64,000 nt of DNA from Zoroaster sp. YZ-2022 (taxonomy: Eukaryota; Echinodermata; Asteroidea; Forcipulatida; Zoroasteridae): the NCBI GenBank assembly GCA_029582265.1, contig CM055823.1, positions 6,448,001-6,512,000 on the forward strand. The letters run 5' to 3'. Below the pieces are notes generated by a model. The model was not told the origin of the DNA and searched no databases. It was given only the letters and a program-made list of their open reading frames with translations. A program made the translations under genes and the position numbers. Positions 9,801 through 22,439 of the stretch are shown here, piece after piece; position 1 is the first letter of the stretch; each line of letters opens with the position of its first letter.

Positions 9801-10326
9801 GACTCGAGGAGGCGATGCAATGGTAAGGAGGAATCCCCAGCTAATACGCTTTTCAAATATTACCCTTGAGGGCGCTCTACACGCCTGCAAAGCTCGTATA
9901 CGGTTTCGGGTTATTTAAGATGAAATAGCGAAAATGCATTCAGATGGAAATTCCTTCTTGGTTTCAGGGATGCCAGTTTTCCGGCTATTGCCAGGAATTC
10001 CGGCTTTTTCATATTTTTCCCAAAGAAATCCGGCGCTCTGTCTTTCGTCCGGCCGGAAGAAAATCGCCTTTACAGAGCATGCTCAGTTAGTCTTGGTTAT
10101 CAAGACGTTCTTGCCTTTTCTTTTTTTTATGCCATTGCATAATACCTGAAACTTTTGTGTTTGTCATTTGGAGTACAATGCCAGGATGGCACAGATAATT
10201 AAAGACTTCTGGTAATATTGAAGCGCATTTAGTACGGTACGAGACAAAAACGTTACTGAATAAAAAAAATTCAATTTTATTTTATTTTTAAACAGGCTTG
10301 TGAGTGAACTCAAAACATCGCAGTAA
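3730..10326 (+). CDS. ARL1: ADP-ribosylation factor-like protein 1 (ARL1), 3' four coding exons
   Basis: Small GTPase of the Arf family that sits on the trans-Golgi and recruits GRIP-domain golgins (family knowledge). Four exons, 3730-3811, 6459-6570, 9644-9822 and 10296-10326, join in phase and encode about 134 residues, roughly positions 48 to 181 of a usual 181-residue ARL1. Visible motifs are switch I (TIGFNVET), the G3 motif (WDLGGQTS), the G4 motif (NKQD) and the G5-like TSA. The Phe, Trp and Tyr of the effector patch (GFN, VWD, RCYY) are present. All introns are GT-AG. The first exons, with the myristoylated N-terminus and P-loop, are not in this window; I looked for them in 1-3730 without success. 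The middle intron (6571-9643) begins inside a large tandem array that copies the exon end and splice donor. Identity as ARL1 rather than another ARL rests on the [12 protein letters not shown] and [15 protein letters not shown] stretches. Confidence 0.95.
3820..4135. mobile_element. Inverted-repeat remnant with GCCAGACGCA ends
   Basis: AACCCTGCCAGACGCAACAG near 3866 and its inverse TGCTGCGTCTGGCAGGGTT near 4110 bound about 260 bases in the ARL1 intron. The outer text carries CCCTAACCCT and AGGGTTAGGGTTA tips like the other TTAA elements. Confidence 0.55.
4154..4585 (+). mobile_element. TTAA element with three internal 114-bp units
   Basis: Same family as 3368-3687: it starts TTAACCATAACTACCCCAAA and ends AGCTAGGGGGTTAGGG. 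Three units of 114 bp are nearly identical, which shows recent expansion inside the element. Confidence 0.82.
4708..5080 (-). mobile_element. TTAA element, CCATTTGAA family (copy 2)
   Basis: Complete copy in the opposite orientation to 2718-3062, bounded by TTAACCCTCCTACTTCTGG and CAGTAGGAGGGTTAA. Its right TTAA is followed within 10 bases by the next TTAA element. Confidence 0.86.
5089..5340 (-). mobile_element. TTAA element, CCAGTTCGC family (copy 1)
   Basis: Begins TTAACCTGTTCGCGTCGGG and ends CGATGCGAACTGGTTAA. The interior has GAAGCTTCCA and GTGTATACACGG inverted motifs. Copies are at 13380-13632 and, partly, 54530-55160. Confidence 0.78.
5337..6254 (-). mobile_element. TTAA element with short minisatellites, sister of 50268-52177
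   Basis: Starts at the TTAA shared with the previous element and ends CCTAGGGAGTTAGGGTTAA. The left part has six copies of a 55-60-bp unit (CTCTTTGCTAAAGTGAAGGA). The right end has three copies of a 44-bp unit (GTTATGTGTAAGCAAATGGG). A Tc1-like MITE (5694-5949) is inserted. Confidence 0.85.
5694..5949. mobile_element. Tc1/mariner-like MITE with TA duplication
   Basis: 256 bp with 28-bp inverted ends (CACTCACTGGCCAAAAGTAT at the left; one mismatch at the right) flanked by TA. The sister element at 52018-52040 shows the uninterrupted site CATGTACATCC. Confidence 0.9.
6273..6418 (-). mobile_element. SINE fragment with 13-bp target duplication beside an ARL1 exon
   Basis: ATGACAGCATTAT occurs at 6260-6272 and again at 6419-6431, bounding text of the second SINE family (GATGAAATTCTTGCGT, ACTCGGGCGGGATTCGAA). 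The duplication lies only 28 bases from the acceptor of the exon at 6459. Confidence 0.82.
6459..6570 (+). CDS. ARL1: ARL1 internal exon ([10 protein letters not shown] to AMLE)
   Basis: The acceptor is TTTCACAG, and the exon completes the Arg codon and reads [20 protein letters not shown] and onward to SELVAMLE. The donor is GAA|GTAAGT. The last 12 coding bases (GCCATGTTAGAA) and the donor form the first unit of the tandem array that follows, so this is the authentic donor and the founder of the repeat. Confidence 0.94.
6559..8760 (+). repeat. Minisatellite of about 40 units carrying the ARL1 exon end and splice donor
   Basis: A 56-bp unit begins with GCCATGTTAGAA (the last four codons of the preceding exon) and GTAAGT (its donor), and ends with CTAAGGCCAAAGTATGAC. 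About 40 copies fill 2.2 kb. Variants are simple: GTTACAAG for GTTAGAAG, GTGCTAAG for GTACTAAG, CATGCC or GATGCC for GACGCC, and about eight 52-bp units that lost one GTAA and so have a weaker GTAACT donor. Variants recur in blocks, as expected from unequal exchange. Each unit read in the ARL1 frame meets TAA 14 codons after GCC, so use of a later donor would truncate the protein. Confidence 0.97.
8771..9010 (-). mobile_element. Dispersed MITE with GGTTTCTGGTCA end
   Basis: CCGGTTTCTGGTCATAGGTC, AACCAGACCAAATTTTCC and CAAACGTTCATATCCCTATG recur in reverse at 39313-39560 and 20836-21110 and in part at 30905-31010. The (ATTT) run inside is local. Confidence 0.7.
9048..9175. repeat. Dispersed repeat around ATCCAGGAGGTTCAGGGGGC
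   Basis: The core (GTCCTCTAGACCAAAGGGAG, then TACCCATTTTTCAGGATTTT) recurs at 12050-12160, three times in tandem at 58238-58440, and at 59565-59640. No ends are clear. Confidence 0.6.
9193..9518. mobile_element. TTAA-type element with CCCTTCTAC and GTAGGAGGG ends
   Basis: TTTTAACCCTTCTACAATC begins and GTGTAGGAGGGTTA ends this 325-bp unit. A diverged copy in reverse lies at 55970-56152 (CTCCCATTGATG against its inverse, GTGCACTGCCACACC). Confidence 0.65.
9644..9822 (+). CDS. ARL1: ARL1 internal exon (G4 and G5)
   Basis: The acceptor is CCCCAACAG and the donor is TG|GTAAGG. The exon reads [20 protein letters not shown], continues through [17 protein letters not shown] and ends in [15 protein letters not shown] plus two bases of a Trp codon. 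The NKQD guanine-specificity motif is intact. Confidence 0.94.
10296..10326 (+). CDS. ARL1: ARL1 terminal coding exon
   Basis: This short terminal exon follows acceptor TTTAAACAG. It completes the Trp codon and encodes LVSELKTSQ followed by TAA, matching the usual C-terminal helix of ARL1 (W-L-V-x-x-L-K-x-x-Q). It is too short to be found by ORF length alone; the phase fit and the C-terminal match support it. Confidence 0.9.
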
Positions 10327-10501
10327 AAAAGGACTTTTATATATTCTTCCTTCATTTTCCTACGAGTAATGGACAATTCATCAATCTGTGGAGGGCTGAC
10401 TTTTTCTTGACAGTAGAGGGCGCTGCATAAACCCCAAAGTACAGACCCACCAGAAATGTGTGTCGCCAACAATGAACCCGACTTAGACTGAACCAGTAAC
10501 A

Positions 10502-10740
10502 CAAGGGCCCAATTTCATAGCACTGCTTACCGGTAAGCATATTTTCGTGCTAACTACAAGAAGACAAATTTGCTTAAGCATAAGCGTATTTCACAGGTTA
10601 GCAAGACAATTCAGAGCGGCGCGTACTCGTCCACCATGGATTTGTACTGTTGCGTCACTCATTTGCTGACAATAACTGCCGGCAAGTTAGCGTGCCTTTC
10701 CTGATGCTAACGGTTAGCAGCGCTATGAAATGAAAAACGT
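10502..10740. mobile_element. hAT-like MITE with GGGCCCAATTTCATAGC ends
   Basis: AGGGCCCAATTTCATAGCAC and the inverse GCGCTATGAAATGAAA bound a region rich in GCTTA/TAAGC. Weaker relatives are at 16030-16140 and 17488-17670. Confidence 0.6.
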
Positions 10741-10982
10741 ACAGTAAGCAAAAAATCAGCTGCTAAGCGGCTCTAATCAGTTGGATTATCTCCGATTATC
10801 TTCGGGAACTCTTGTTACATTGATGAAAAACATGGTAGGACGGCCTACTTTCCAAGGTGAAAAACAGACTTGTATTTGAGAATTTTTTCATGAGTACGAG
10901 TACGAGTACAGAAAATTGTATTCGAGTACGAGTATGCATTCTCTGTAGTTGTAGTCGAGTACTTTTTCATGAGTACGAGTAC

Positions 10983-11390
10983 TAAGCTTGGGCGATAACA
11001 CGATAATATCGATTACGATATTGAGAACCTTTTTAAGTTATCGAGATATCGGCAAATCGCGATTAAAAATATATCGCGATTAAAAAATATATATCGCGAT
11101 TAAAAAAATCGCCATTGTGAGTCAAGTCAGAAATTCCATGGAAACAAAATTAGAACAGTCGTTTCAGCTTTTGGAAGTGAGAAACAAAAGTGAACTACTT
11201 CATAAGTACATACATGCTCTGCAAACGAATTGCGATTTATTGTGATGCTTGTAGAGGGGTACATACATGTGGTTATCGACTCTAAAGCAATCATGCATGA
11301 ATGAAAAAATAATCGCGATATTATCGAAAATCGCAATATATGTTTGCCGATATATCGTGGATGAAAAAAAATCAATATTGCCCAAGCTTA
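10983..11390. mobile_element. MITE with TAAGCTTGGGCGAT ends (complete copy)
   Basis: TAAGCTTGGGCGATAACACG and the inverse ATTGCCCAAGCTTA bound 408 bp with many ATCGCGAT/ATATCG motifs. It is inserted in a GAGTACGAGTAC-rich sequence that continues on both sides (10890-10982 and 11391-11430). Confidence 0.82.
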
Positions 11391-11514
11391 ACGAGTACAA
11401 CCACATTTACTCGAGTACGAGTATGAGTTGTACAAATCTGGTGAAAAATAACAACATACTTGAATATCTCTAAGGCTGTGTTTTTTTTATTTTGGGAACT
11501 GGATACCCGAAATT

Positions 11515-11610
11515 GGAAATCTTCGGATACAGGACCCCCCTGTACCCATCCCTACCCCCCTGTACCCATCCCTACCCCCCTGTACCCATCCCTCCCCCCC
11601 CCCCCCCCTG
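11515..11610. repeat. C-rich tandem repeat and poly-C
   Basis: Three copies of CCCCCTGTACCCATCCCTA end in a run of about 14 C. Preceding text is a fragment of the GGATACCCG family. Confidence 0.75.
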
Positions 11611-12499
11611 CTGGATATGGCCCCGCCTACCATATTGGTCTGTCCGTGCATGATGCTTTGTCCTAAGCCTGATGACTTGAATTATATCAGGCCTGGATTT
11701 TTCCTGATTTCAGGATTTTTTTTACAAATTCCCCTTTGCCTCAAAATTTTCTTGAAAGAAGAGAAGTAGCCACCAAGGAAAGAAGTAGCCACCAAGGAAA
11801 GAAGTAGCCTGTATTCTATCCAAACTTCTTGTTTCTTGTTTGTGGGGATGTGGAGAGTCTGTCAACAAGGTGTTAGCCAAGATTTAGAAATAGGGTGTTC
11901 AAATTTGCTGGAAATTTCAAAACAGGGTGTCCAAATTGTTCACCTACAATACTTTTACATGTAAATGACAGATGAAATAGCGTGTCCAAAATTGAAACGG
12001 GGTGTCCAGAAAGACACCCAGACACCCCTCTGGCTAATACTATGTCTGGAAATCCTCCAAAAGTAAAAATCCAGGAGGTTGTGGGGGCTTTGTCCTGTAG
12101 ACTAAAGGGAGACCCGGACATGCTACCCATTCTGGGGGGATTTTTTACTTTTGTCAAATAGATACAAGCGAGTATTCCAGGCCGTTTTCACCTGCGTCAG
12201 GCTACTAGGATGTCATGCCGCTTCTAAGAATCCAAAAGAAACAGTCGGCAAATCAGCTCGACCAATAATGGCATGAATTGGGAAAACAGAGGCAACCTCC
12301 CTGTTTAATGAGTATTGTTCAATTACCAAGCTACATTCCAGCAGCTTAACATGCATTGCATCTGCAAACAATTTTTATTTGTACTAGCTGGGTGGTCTTT
12401 TCTCCTCATTGTGGAAATTCATTTTACGCCACTGTCCACAGATAGTTTTTACTCGACCATGCAAAATCAGCCATCCTAATGGGAAATAACTAACCATTT

Positions 12500-13383
12500 T
12501 TAACCCTCCTACTACTACAAGGGTCAAAATCAGTCAGTTGTACTTCCCAAGGTATATCTAGTGCACTTAAAAGTCAAACACGGTCAAACATTATGTGTAG
12601 TAAGTAGATTAACAGGTCAAAATGAGTCGACCGTGTTTGACTGGTAAAAGCATTGTCTTGTATTGTTGAGGGTGGTCAAAATGACAGTAAAAACCAGCCA
12701 AAAATGACCCTGTGTGCACATATGTGACGCAGTATGTCAAAACCAGGCAGAATTGGGCAGAGCTACGAACGGAGGAACAGCTGCAAAATGCCTTGGGGGT
12801 GATTTGTTGCGATTTTGAGATTTTTGGAAATTTATGATGCTACAAATGTTTAAAATGTTCTGTAAAAGTTTCTAACTGAAATTTCATCGACAAATTGTTT
12901 TTTAAATACTTTTAGAGAGGCATTATAATTTCACAAAATGATGCCTTGTTCGAGATTTTGCTTGGAAATGATGCCAAATTTAGCGTAACTTCGAGCTCAC
13001 TTGCGAACGTAAAATCGCATCGCCCCTATACAAATTTGGTATTGCCGGAAACGTCAGACCTTTCGCTAATAAAGGAACTGAATAATTCATTAGGTATTTC
13101 CCCAGGAAAATGACATCATCTCACTGTTTCGGACAGTCCGATTTCAAATCTTAATAACTTCGCTGTGGAATATCCGATTTGAAAAAAGAAAGCGGCATTG
13201 TAAAGTGCAAGGCCTATATTTTACTAATATTTCAATAACTCAAAATTGACCTCTTGCCCAATTGTGCCTGGTTTTGACATACGGCGTCACATATTGGGTA
13301 AACAGTCAAAACAGGCAGTTGACTGGTTTTGACCACTATAGCTACTTGCCACTCAAAGTTTAGATATATAGTAGGATGCTTAA
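12500..13383 (+). mobile_element. TTAA element, GTCAAA-rich family, split by a nested element
   Basis: TTAACCCTCCTACTACTACA begins and TATAGTAGGATGCTTAA ends it. A TA-flanked insert of 569 bp occupies 12723-13291. The flanks join to give the usual family text (GTGCACA...TTGGGT, AACAGTCAAAACAGG). Confidence 0.78.
12723..13291. mobile_element. Nested TA-target element with TGTGACGC ends
   Basis: TGTGACGCAGTATGTCAAAA at the left and the inverse TTTTGACATACGGCGTCACA at the right, with TA on both sides. The inverted match continues through CCAGGCAGAATTGGGCA. No ORF inside. Confidence 0.78.
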
Positions 13384-13632
13384 ACCAGTTCGCGTTGGAG
13401 GCCGTGTATACACGCAATTTTTTTTTGCACCACGGATCAGAGAGCGTCTAAACACGCTATAGGAAACTCCGATATATTTGTAAGCATGCTCGGTTGAGCC
13501 ACGCGTGTACGGTGAGATGCTCAAAAGACGTGGCCATGCGCTGTAGAAGCTTCCATTAACGTGTGTGTGGGAAAAAGAAACCCGCACAGAGGCCCAGAAA
13601 AACGTTTTTATTCCCGACGCGAACTGGTTAAC
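13380..13632 (+). mobile_element. TTAA element, CCAGTTCGC family (copy 2)
   Basis: Abuts the previous element at its TTAA. It runs from CTTAAACCAGTTCGCGTTGG to GACGCGAACTGGTTAA and shares AGAGCGTCTAAACACGC with 5089-5340 and 54585. Confidence 0.75.
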
Positions 13633-13949
13633 AAAAGGTTACCATCTGCCAGCTGTTAAAATTTGACACAGCAATTCCTTTCTCTAAAAATGAAAGCACT
13701 TCAGGTTAAATCATTATTCAGGATGATAAATACCTGTACGAACTTGACACCAAGTAAGTTTTGAGATAAGTTCATTTGCTAATCTGGTAAATACCAATAT
13801 TGTACCTTTCCGTCGTGAGATAAATCTCTTCCTTTGACTGAGTATTCATTTATTTGTCGTTGTTTTATATAATTATTGGACGTGTCAAAAAAATAGTTTG
13901 GCATTTTTTCTGTTACTGTTGGGACGGTTTACCAGTAAGGCGGTGCCGG

Positions 13950-14322
13950 GTATCCGGATACCCGACCGAAACTGTCATTACCTGGTTCCATTTTTTGGTT
14001 CCAATTACCCGTAAATGACTTTCGACTGCACATTTGATTTAAGCCACACAAAATAATGGAAATCTCCGATTTTTGTTTGTTAACAAAATGTTTGTGGGGA
14101 ATGGGGATGCTTAAGTCGTTTTTAATATAGAGGCGGGAAATTATAAGTCCACATTTATTATGACTCGAATAAAACAAGAGGATCTTGTATTCATATTGGT
14201 TATTTTGTACATTCGGCATTATTTGTGTTTTTACCAAATTGTTTACGGATACCCGGGTATCCGAAGATTTCCAATTTCAGGCATCCAGTTCCCGTAATAA
14301 CCAAAAACGCACAGCCTTATCA
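13950..14322 (-). mobile_element. GGATACCCGGCACAGCC family (complete copy)
   Basis: GGTGCCGGGTATCCGGATAC at one end and CACAGCCTTA at the other, with GGTTCCAATTACCCGTAAAT inside. This uninterrupted copy shows the empty site for the Harbinger-like insert at 56563 (GTACAAAATAACCAATATGA). Confidence 0.75.
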
Positions 14323-15429
14323 ACCAGTTAACCGGTTAACGGACTGAAACTGCACTAAACGGTTTAGAAATTTGCTAACTGGCTAACCAATACCAATATT
14401 TAAAAAAAATACGACCAAGAATTTGCCACCCATTTTGTTTCTTTTTTGCCACATTGGTTATTAATGTGGCCGTTCCCTATAATAATATCCCCTCTATTAA
14501 CAGCTCATGGCACACACGCCCAGTGCAGACATAAAGCATGCACTAATCCAATAACTACAAACAATAGGCAAACATTGTATCACACTGAATCGGTTGGAGG
14601 AAAGTGTGTGGAAACTGTCCATAAAATACTACAAAGGCGTTATCTAGTGTAATCTCTTGAATCTCTTCTTGACAAATAAAATTGCCTGCAAAAGTGTAAA
14701 CTTTACATTATTCAAGATTCACAGATTTATGTTGGCACTGCTCAAATGTTAAGTCCGAATTTTAAAAAGTCGTTTACGGGTAATTGGAACCAAAATATGG
14801 AACCGGGTTATCCGGATACCCGGCACAGCCATAGTTTTGCCACCATGGTTGGCAAAAGAAAGGTTGTTGCAGGTGTGAGTCCGGGAGCAACTTGTATTAT
14901 TCATAACACGGTGCTCTGTGGTTTATTGGATTAAGTTACATGTAGCTAGATGGGACAGAGTTTTTTTTTGTGATTTGGGACAGGATTGTAGCTTTTCATA
15001 TTAAATCCGAGGTATTAAACAGTACGATGCATGTACACTTTTTTCCCATAAATTGTATCATCGTAAATACAGGATAACGTAGATCTTTTCAGATTTTTGT
15101 TGTAAAGGTTTTTTTGTTTTCTCAAATACTTGAGCACCTTTTGTAATGAAATTTTCAAAGGGTTAATTTTATGATATATTTCTTACAAGCTACATGTAAA
15201 GGGTTGAAACGTAAACGGACTTTACCAAAAACCAATGATGGACCTTCCCTCCAAATAACAAAAAAAAATTGGGGAAAAACCTGTATACTATCAGAATTTA
15301 TTAATAATATGGAATATAATGACCACCTTGTTAAAAACAATTGCAGGGTTTTTGATTTATTTGGTATGAAAAATGTATGTAATTTTAATGCTTTTTGGTG
15401 TTAATGTGGTCGAATTGAGTGTAGAGTTG

Positions 15430-15790
15430 TTTATAATAATAATAATAATGTTCCATTCTTATATAGCGCATTTCACATAATGTCCCAATGCGCTTTACAT
15501 GATTACCCCTGGTCACTGGGCCAATATCATTCCTATAATCTTTCTCAGCTCCCTGGGGAGTATACAGCCAATGTGCAACCTTTTGGCACTACAGGGCTAA
15601 TCAAACACAATAACCATCTCTACCCTCACAGGTACCCATTTATACACCTGGGTGAAGAGAAGCAATTACAGTAAAGTGTCTTGCTCAAGGACACAAGTAC
15701 CACGGTCGCCGCCAGGTTTCGAACCCACATTCTGATGACACAACCATCAGAACTTGAGTCCAATGCACTTAACCGCTCGGCCATGGCACA
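15430..15790 (-). mobile_element. tRNA-derived SINE, family I
   Basis: On the minus strand a tRNA-like head (CCGAGCGGTTAAGTGCATTG, GGGTTCGAAACCTGG) is followed by CTTGTGTCCTTGAGCAAGAC and CAGGGAGCTGAG, and ends in ATT repeats. Full-length or nearly so. Confidence 0.85.
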
Positions 15791-16275
15791 TAAAAGTGAC
15801 CATCGACCTTATGATGAAGCTACAGTGCATTGAAGCCAAGAGTAAAGAGATTGGAGCTACTGTTAAACCTGTGTTGAGTATGAGTGATACATAGGTTGAC
15901 ACAATGGCCAGAATGTGTAATTACATGTATGTATGTACATTTATTTTGGTCAAGACGATAAAAATCTCTGAACATCAAAATAAGAATGTTGCTAAGCAAC
16001 TGTTTTTGCGAAGCAATATAAAACAGACTACCAGCCAAAATACATACACTTTGTATGAAAGTTTTGGCTGGTAACCAAAGAAATGCGCTAAGTAATTTCT
16101 TCTAGTAAGCAATTTCATTGGCTAAGCAGCTCTATAAAATTGACGCCTGCTTCATAGTTCTTTTAATTAAGCCCTCCATACCAGGAGCATGACTCGGTTA
16201 CTGATCTTTTTAATACTGACTGGACACCTGGTCAGGTGAATATTGAAGCCACTGTCCAGCCATGTTGCTTGTCTC

Positions 16276-16590
16276 TTAACCCTCCTACTATTGCTGCACT
16301 CTAGTGGGAAGTTGCTACAGAGGTCAAAACCAGTCAACTGCCTGTTTTGACTGTTGACCCAAATGTGCACACAGGGGCATTTTTGACTGGTTTTTCCTGT
16401 CATTTTGACCACCCTGAACAATACCAGGCAATGCTTTTACAAGTCAAAAACGTTCGGCTCATTTTGACCTGTAAATGTACTTACTACACGTAAGGTTTGA
16501 CAGTGTTTGACTTTTAAGTGCACTAGATATACCTTGGCAAGTATATCAACATTTTGACTGATTTTGATCCTTGTAGTAGTAGGAGGGTTA
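16276..16590 (-). mobile_element. TTAA element, GTCAAA-rich family (complete copy)
   Basis: A 315-bp uninterrupted copy from TTAACCCTCCTACTATTGC to TAGTAGTAGGAGGGTTA. It is used here as the reference for the split copies at 62, 12500, 43795, 48740 and 54118. Confidence 0.85.
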
Positions 16591-16629
16591 CAACATTATT
16601 GCAACCACAGTACTGATCTCTATAGTAGA

Positions 16630-17385
16630 CTGGATAGAGGGTCAGGTATGTACATTGAAGCCATTAGCTGGCCATATTGCTAGTCTATAAAACCACACAT
16701 TGCACTCGAATGCTAACATCAAGAATGAACAAAGAGGCAAATATATTGAAGTCACTGAGCTGCCATGTTACTAGTCTTTGAAAACATACAATCGGACGCT
16801 TGGACAAAGAGTTAGGCACATATGTGACTGACTCTGGCAAAACCCTAAACTTGGACCCAATTTTCAAAAGTGACCTTCCAAATTTATTGTGAAAATTAAC
16901 AATGTTCCCAACGTTTCAATATTTTTCTTTTTCCATCAAAATCTAGAGAAAATGCTCTATATGGTGACATGAAAACTGGTCCCTGGGGTCAGTTTTTGAC
17001 CTTTTCATGGCTGTTATGCATTATGGTAAATGCCAAGAAGTTTTGGGTTTTGCCAGAGCAGGTCACATAATTATATTGAAGCCACTGAGCTGCCATGTTA
17101 CTAGTCTCTGAAAACAGTCGAATGCTTACATGAAGAATGAAGAAAGAGTTAGGCACATATATTGAAGCCACTGAGCTGCCATGTTACTAGTCTCTGAAAA
17201 CAGTCGAATGCTAACATGAAGAATGAAGAAAGAGTTAGGCACATATATTGAAGCCACTGAGCTGCCATGTTACTAGTCTCTGAAAACAGTCAAATGCTAA
17301 CATGAAGAATGAAGAAAGAGTTAGGCACATATATTGAAGTCACTGTGCTGCCATGTTACTAGTCTCTGAAATCATACATTGCCAT
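16630..17385 (+). repeat. 86-bp tandem repeat, interrupted
   Basis: Units start ATTGAAGCCACTGAGCTGCC and include GTTACTAGTCTCTGAAAAC and AAGAATGAAGAAAGAGTTAG. Spacing is 86 bases at 17075, 17161, 17247 and 17333. Older units lie at 16655 and 16746, separated by unrelated text, and a single diverged unit is at 16240. Confidence 0.85.
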
Positions 17386-17721
17386 CCATCCAGTCAGATC
17401 AGTGGGCACAAAATGTCTGCCAACCATCTAATGATTAATCTTGAAAGAGAATATTACATTTGTCATAATTTACTAATAAAACTAGAGCACCGGGAACCAA
17501 TTTTATAGAGATGATTCGCAGAAGATGTGGCTAAGTAAATATTTTTGCTAAGAAATATGAAACAGACAACCAGTCAAATTGTACACGATTAACATGACAA
17601 CTTTGCTGTTCACCAACAATTTCTGCTTGGCAGATTTGCTTGTAAGCATTTCTATCAAATCGGCCCAGTCTGCCCTACTTATAAGAAATATCTAAGAAGA
17701 AAAAAAACCCACGTTTAAAAC

Positions 17722-18240
17722 TTAAAGAGGGGCTCTAAGGTCAAATTTAGTTTTGTGATTTTCCAATAACTAGAGTCCTTATTAAAGTGTGAAAAAATTA
17801 CAAAAAAATTTAGTCTCTAACCTCACGTTAAAGTGATGTAAAATGTCATTTTATTCGATAACCTTCCTGTGTGAAATTTGTTAACATCCAAAGACAACAG
17901 TGATGTCACATTTCAAATAAATGGGTCTCTACATTTTTGTACGGTGAATTTGCAGTTCATTCCTGAATCTCCACAATATTTGATCAAATCGGCGTTGAAA
18001 TTGACTTTTTGACAAACAACAAATTCCTGTATGGAATGTTACAGACTCATTTACCGTAACAAAATAGTGACGTCATGTTTCAAATATCGCTCTGAAAGGG
18101 TATCAAATAAAATTATATGTTACACCACTTTAAAGTGAAGTTAGAGACTTGTAATTTTGTTCACACTTTAATAAGGACTCTATCTATTGGAAAATGAGTG
18201 CATCACAAAACTGAATTTGACCTTAGAGTGCCTCTTTAAC
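17722..18240. mobile_element. Inverted-repeat element with TTAAAGAGG ends
   Basis: TTAAAGAGGGGCTCTAAGGT and the inverse ACCTTAGAGTGCCTCTTTAA bound 519 bp. Arms match for over 100 bases through TTATTAAAGTGTGAA and CTAACCTCAC. Harbinger-like by the short flank, but this is not certain. Confidence 0.75.
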
Positions 18241-18404
18241 AATGTTTTTGTTTGATTCAAGTTTTTATTTAATGTAATATAGGCTTACATAGAAATGGAT
18301 GACAAAATAAATCATTTTTTGTAGTTTGAAACCAATACTTGGTTTGCTATGTTGTTTTTACAAAGTGCAATGCGTCTCATATCAAATTGTATCCGTTAAT
18401 TCTG

Positions 18405-18690
18405 ATGCCCCGATATCTGGGGCGCGTTTTCGCGACCCTAACCAGAAACTTGTTTCTGACGTCATATTCTTGACCAGAAACAAGACGGCATAGCTACGCG
18501 AAAACGCGAACGTGACCAGAAAATTGTTTTCAGTTTGCGACGTGTTCAATCATCAACGTTTCTCAAAATATACGGTGTAATTAAAATTTTTGCAAAATAG
18601 AACTTACTCGTGACTGCTAGTAATAAACGCTTAACCAATGACCAAAGCCCAAATATGTTTCTGGTTACAGTCGCGAAAACACGCCCCTGC
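18405..18690. mobile_element. Element with GGGGCG(C/T)GTTTTCGCGAC ends
   Basis: GGGGCGCGTTTTCGCGACC and the inverse GTCGCGAAAACACGCCCC bound about 270 bases with several CCAGAAAC motifs. A truncated copy in reverse is at 63660-63825. Confidence 0.7.
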
Positions 18691-19260
18691 CTTTAGAATT
18701 TGCCTTTTTAGTAAGAGGCCATAGAGGGCGCTGTTTATGCAAAACACCGTTTGCCGCAAAAGGGCGCCATTTTGTTGTCAGCAGACAAGAACTTTAACAT
18801 TGTACATTATGCTAATAACGGGTTTTTGACCTTTCTTTACAAAACAGAAATACTCCCCTATTAAATTTGCAATAGAAAGTCATACCGTCCCTAAGTTTCC
18901 ATAGTGACCAATCCGACTTTTTTCAATTTTAAGTGTTCCCGCCCATTAGTACATTCAGGAAGAGACCTACCATTATATCTAATCCACATGCATGTATTCC
19001 TTATAGTTTTGGAGATAGAGCATGCATTCAAATGACGAATGCTCTAACTGGCTATTTTTGTAATTTGGCAAAGTGACCAATACCGCATTGGTCACTATGC
19101 CAACTTAATTCGGGATCGGGTCACCATGATGGCAAATTAGGGACGATACAATAAAATCTAACAAAAAGAAAAAAATAGCCAGAGGCCGGCCAATCGAACT
19201 CGACATTTTAGTTTTTACTAAAAGTGTAAACGAGAGGATTGCTGGCCTTTTTGGGGGGCT
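18691..19260. other. No gene seen
   Basis: Between the element above and the last exon of the minus-strand gene. It would hold that gene's 3' untranslated region on the minus strand. I see no other credible feature. Confidence 0.5.
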
Positions 19261-22437
<3,177 letters not shown>

Positions 22438-22439
22438 AC

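Noticed and set aside
10352..10540. Minus-strand ORF downstream of ARL1
   Set aside because: It overlaps the ARL1 3' untranslated region and a hAT-like MITE. No support.
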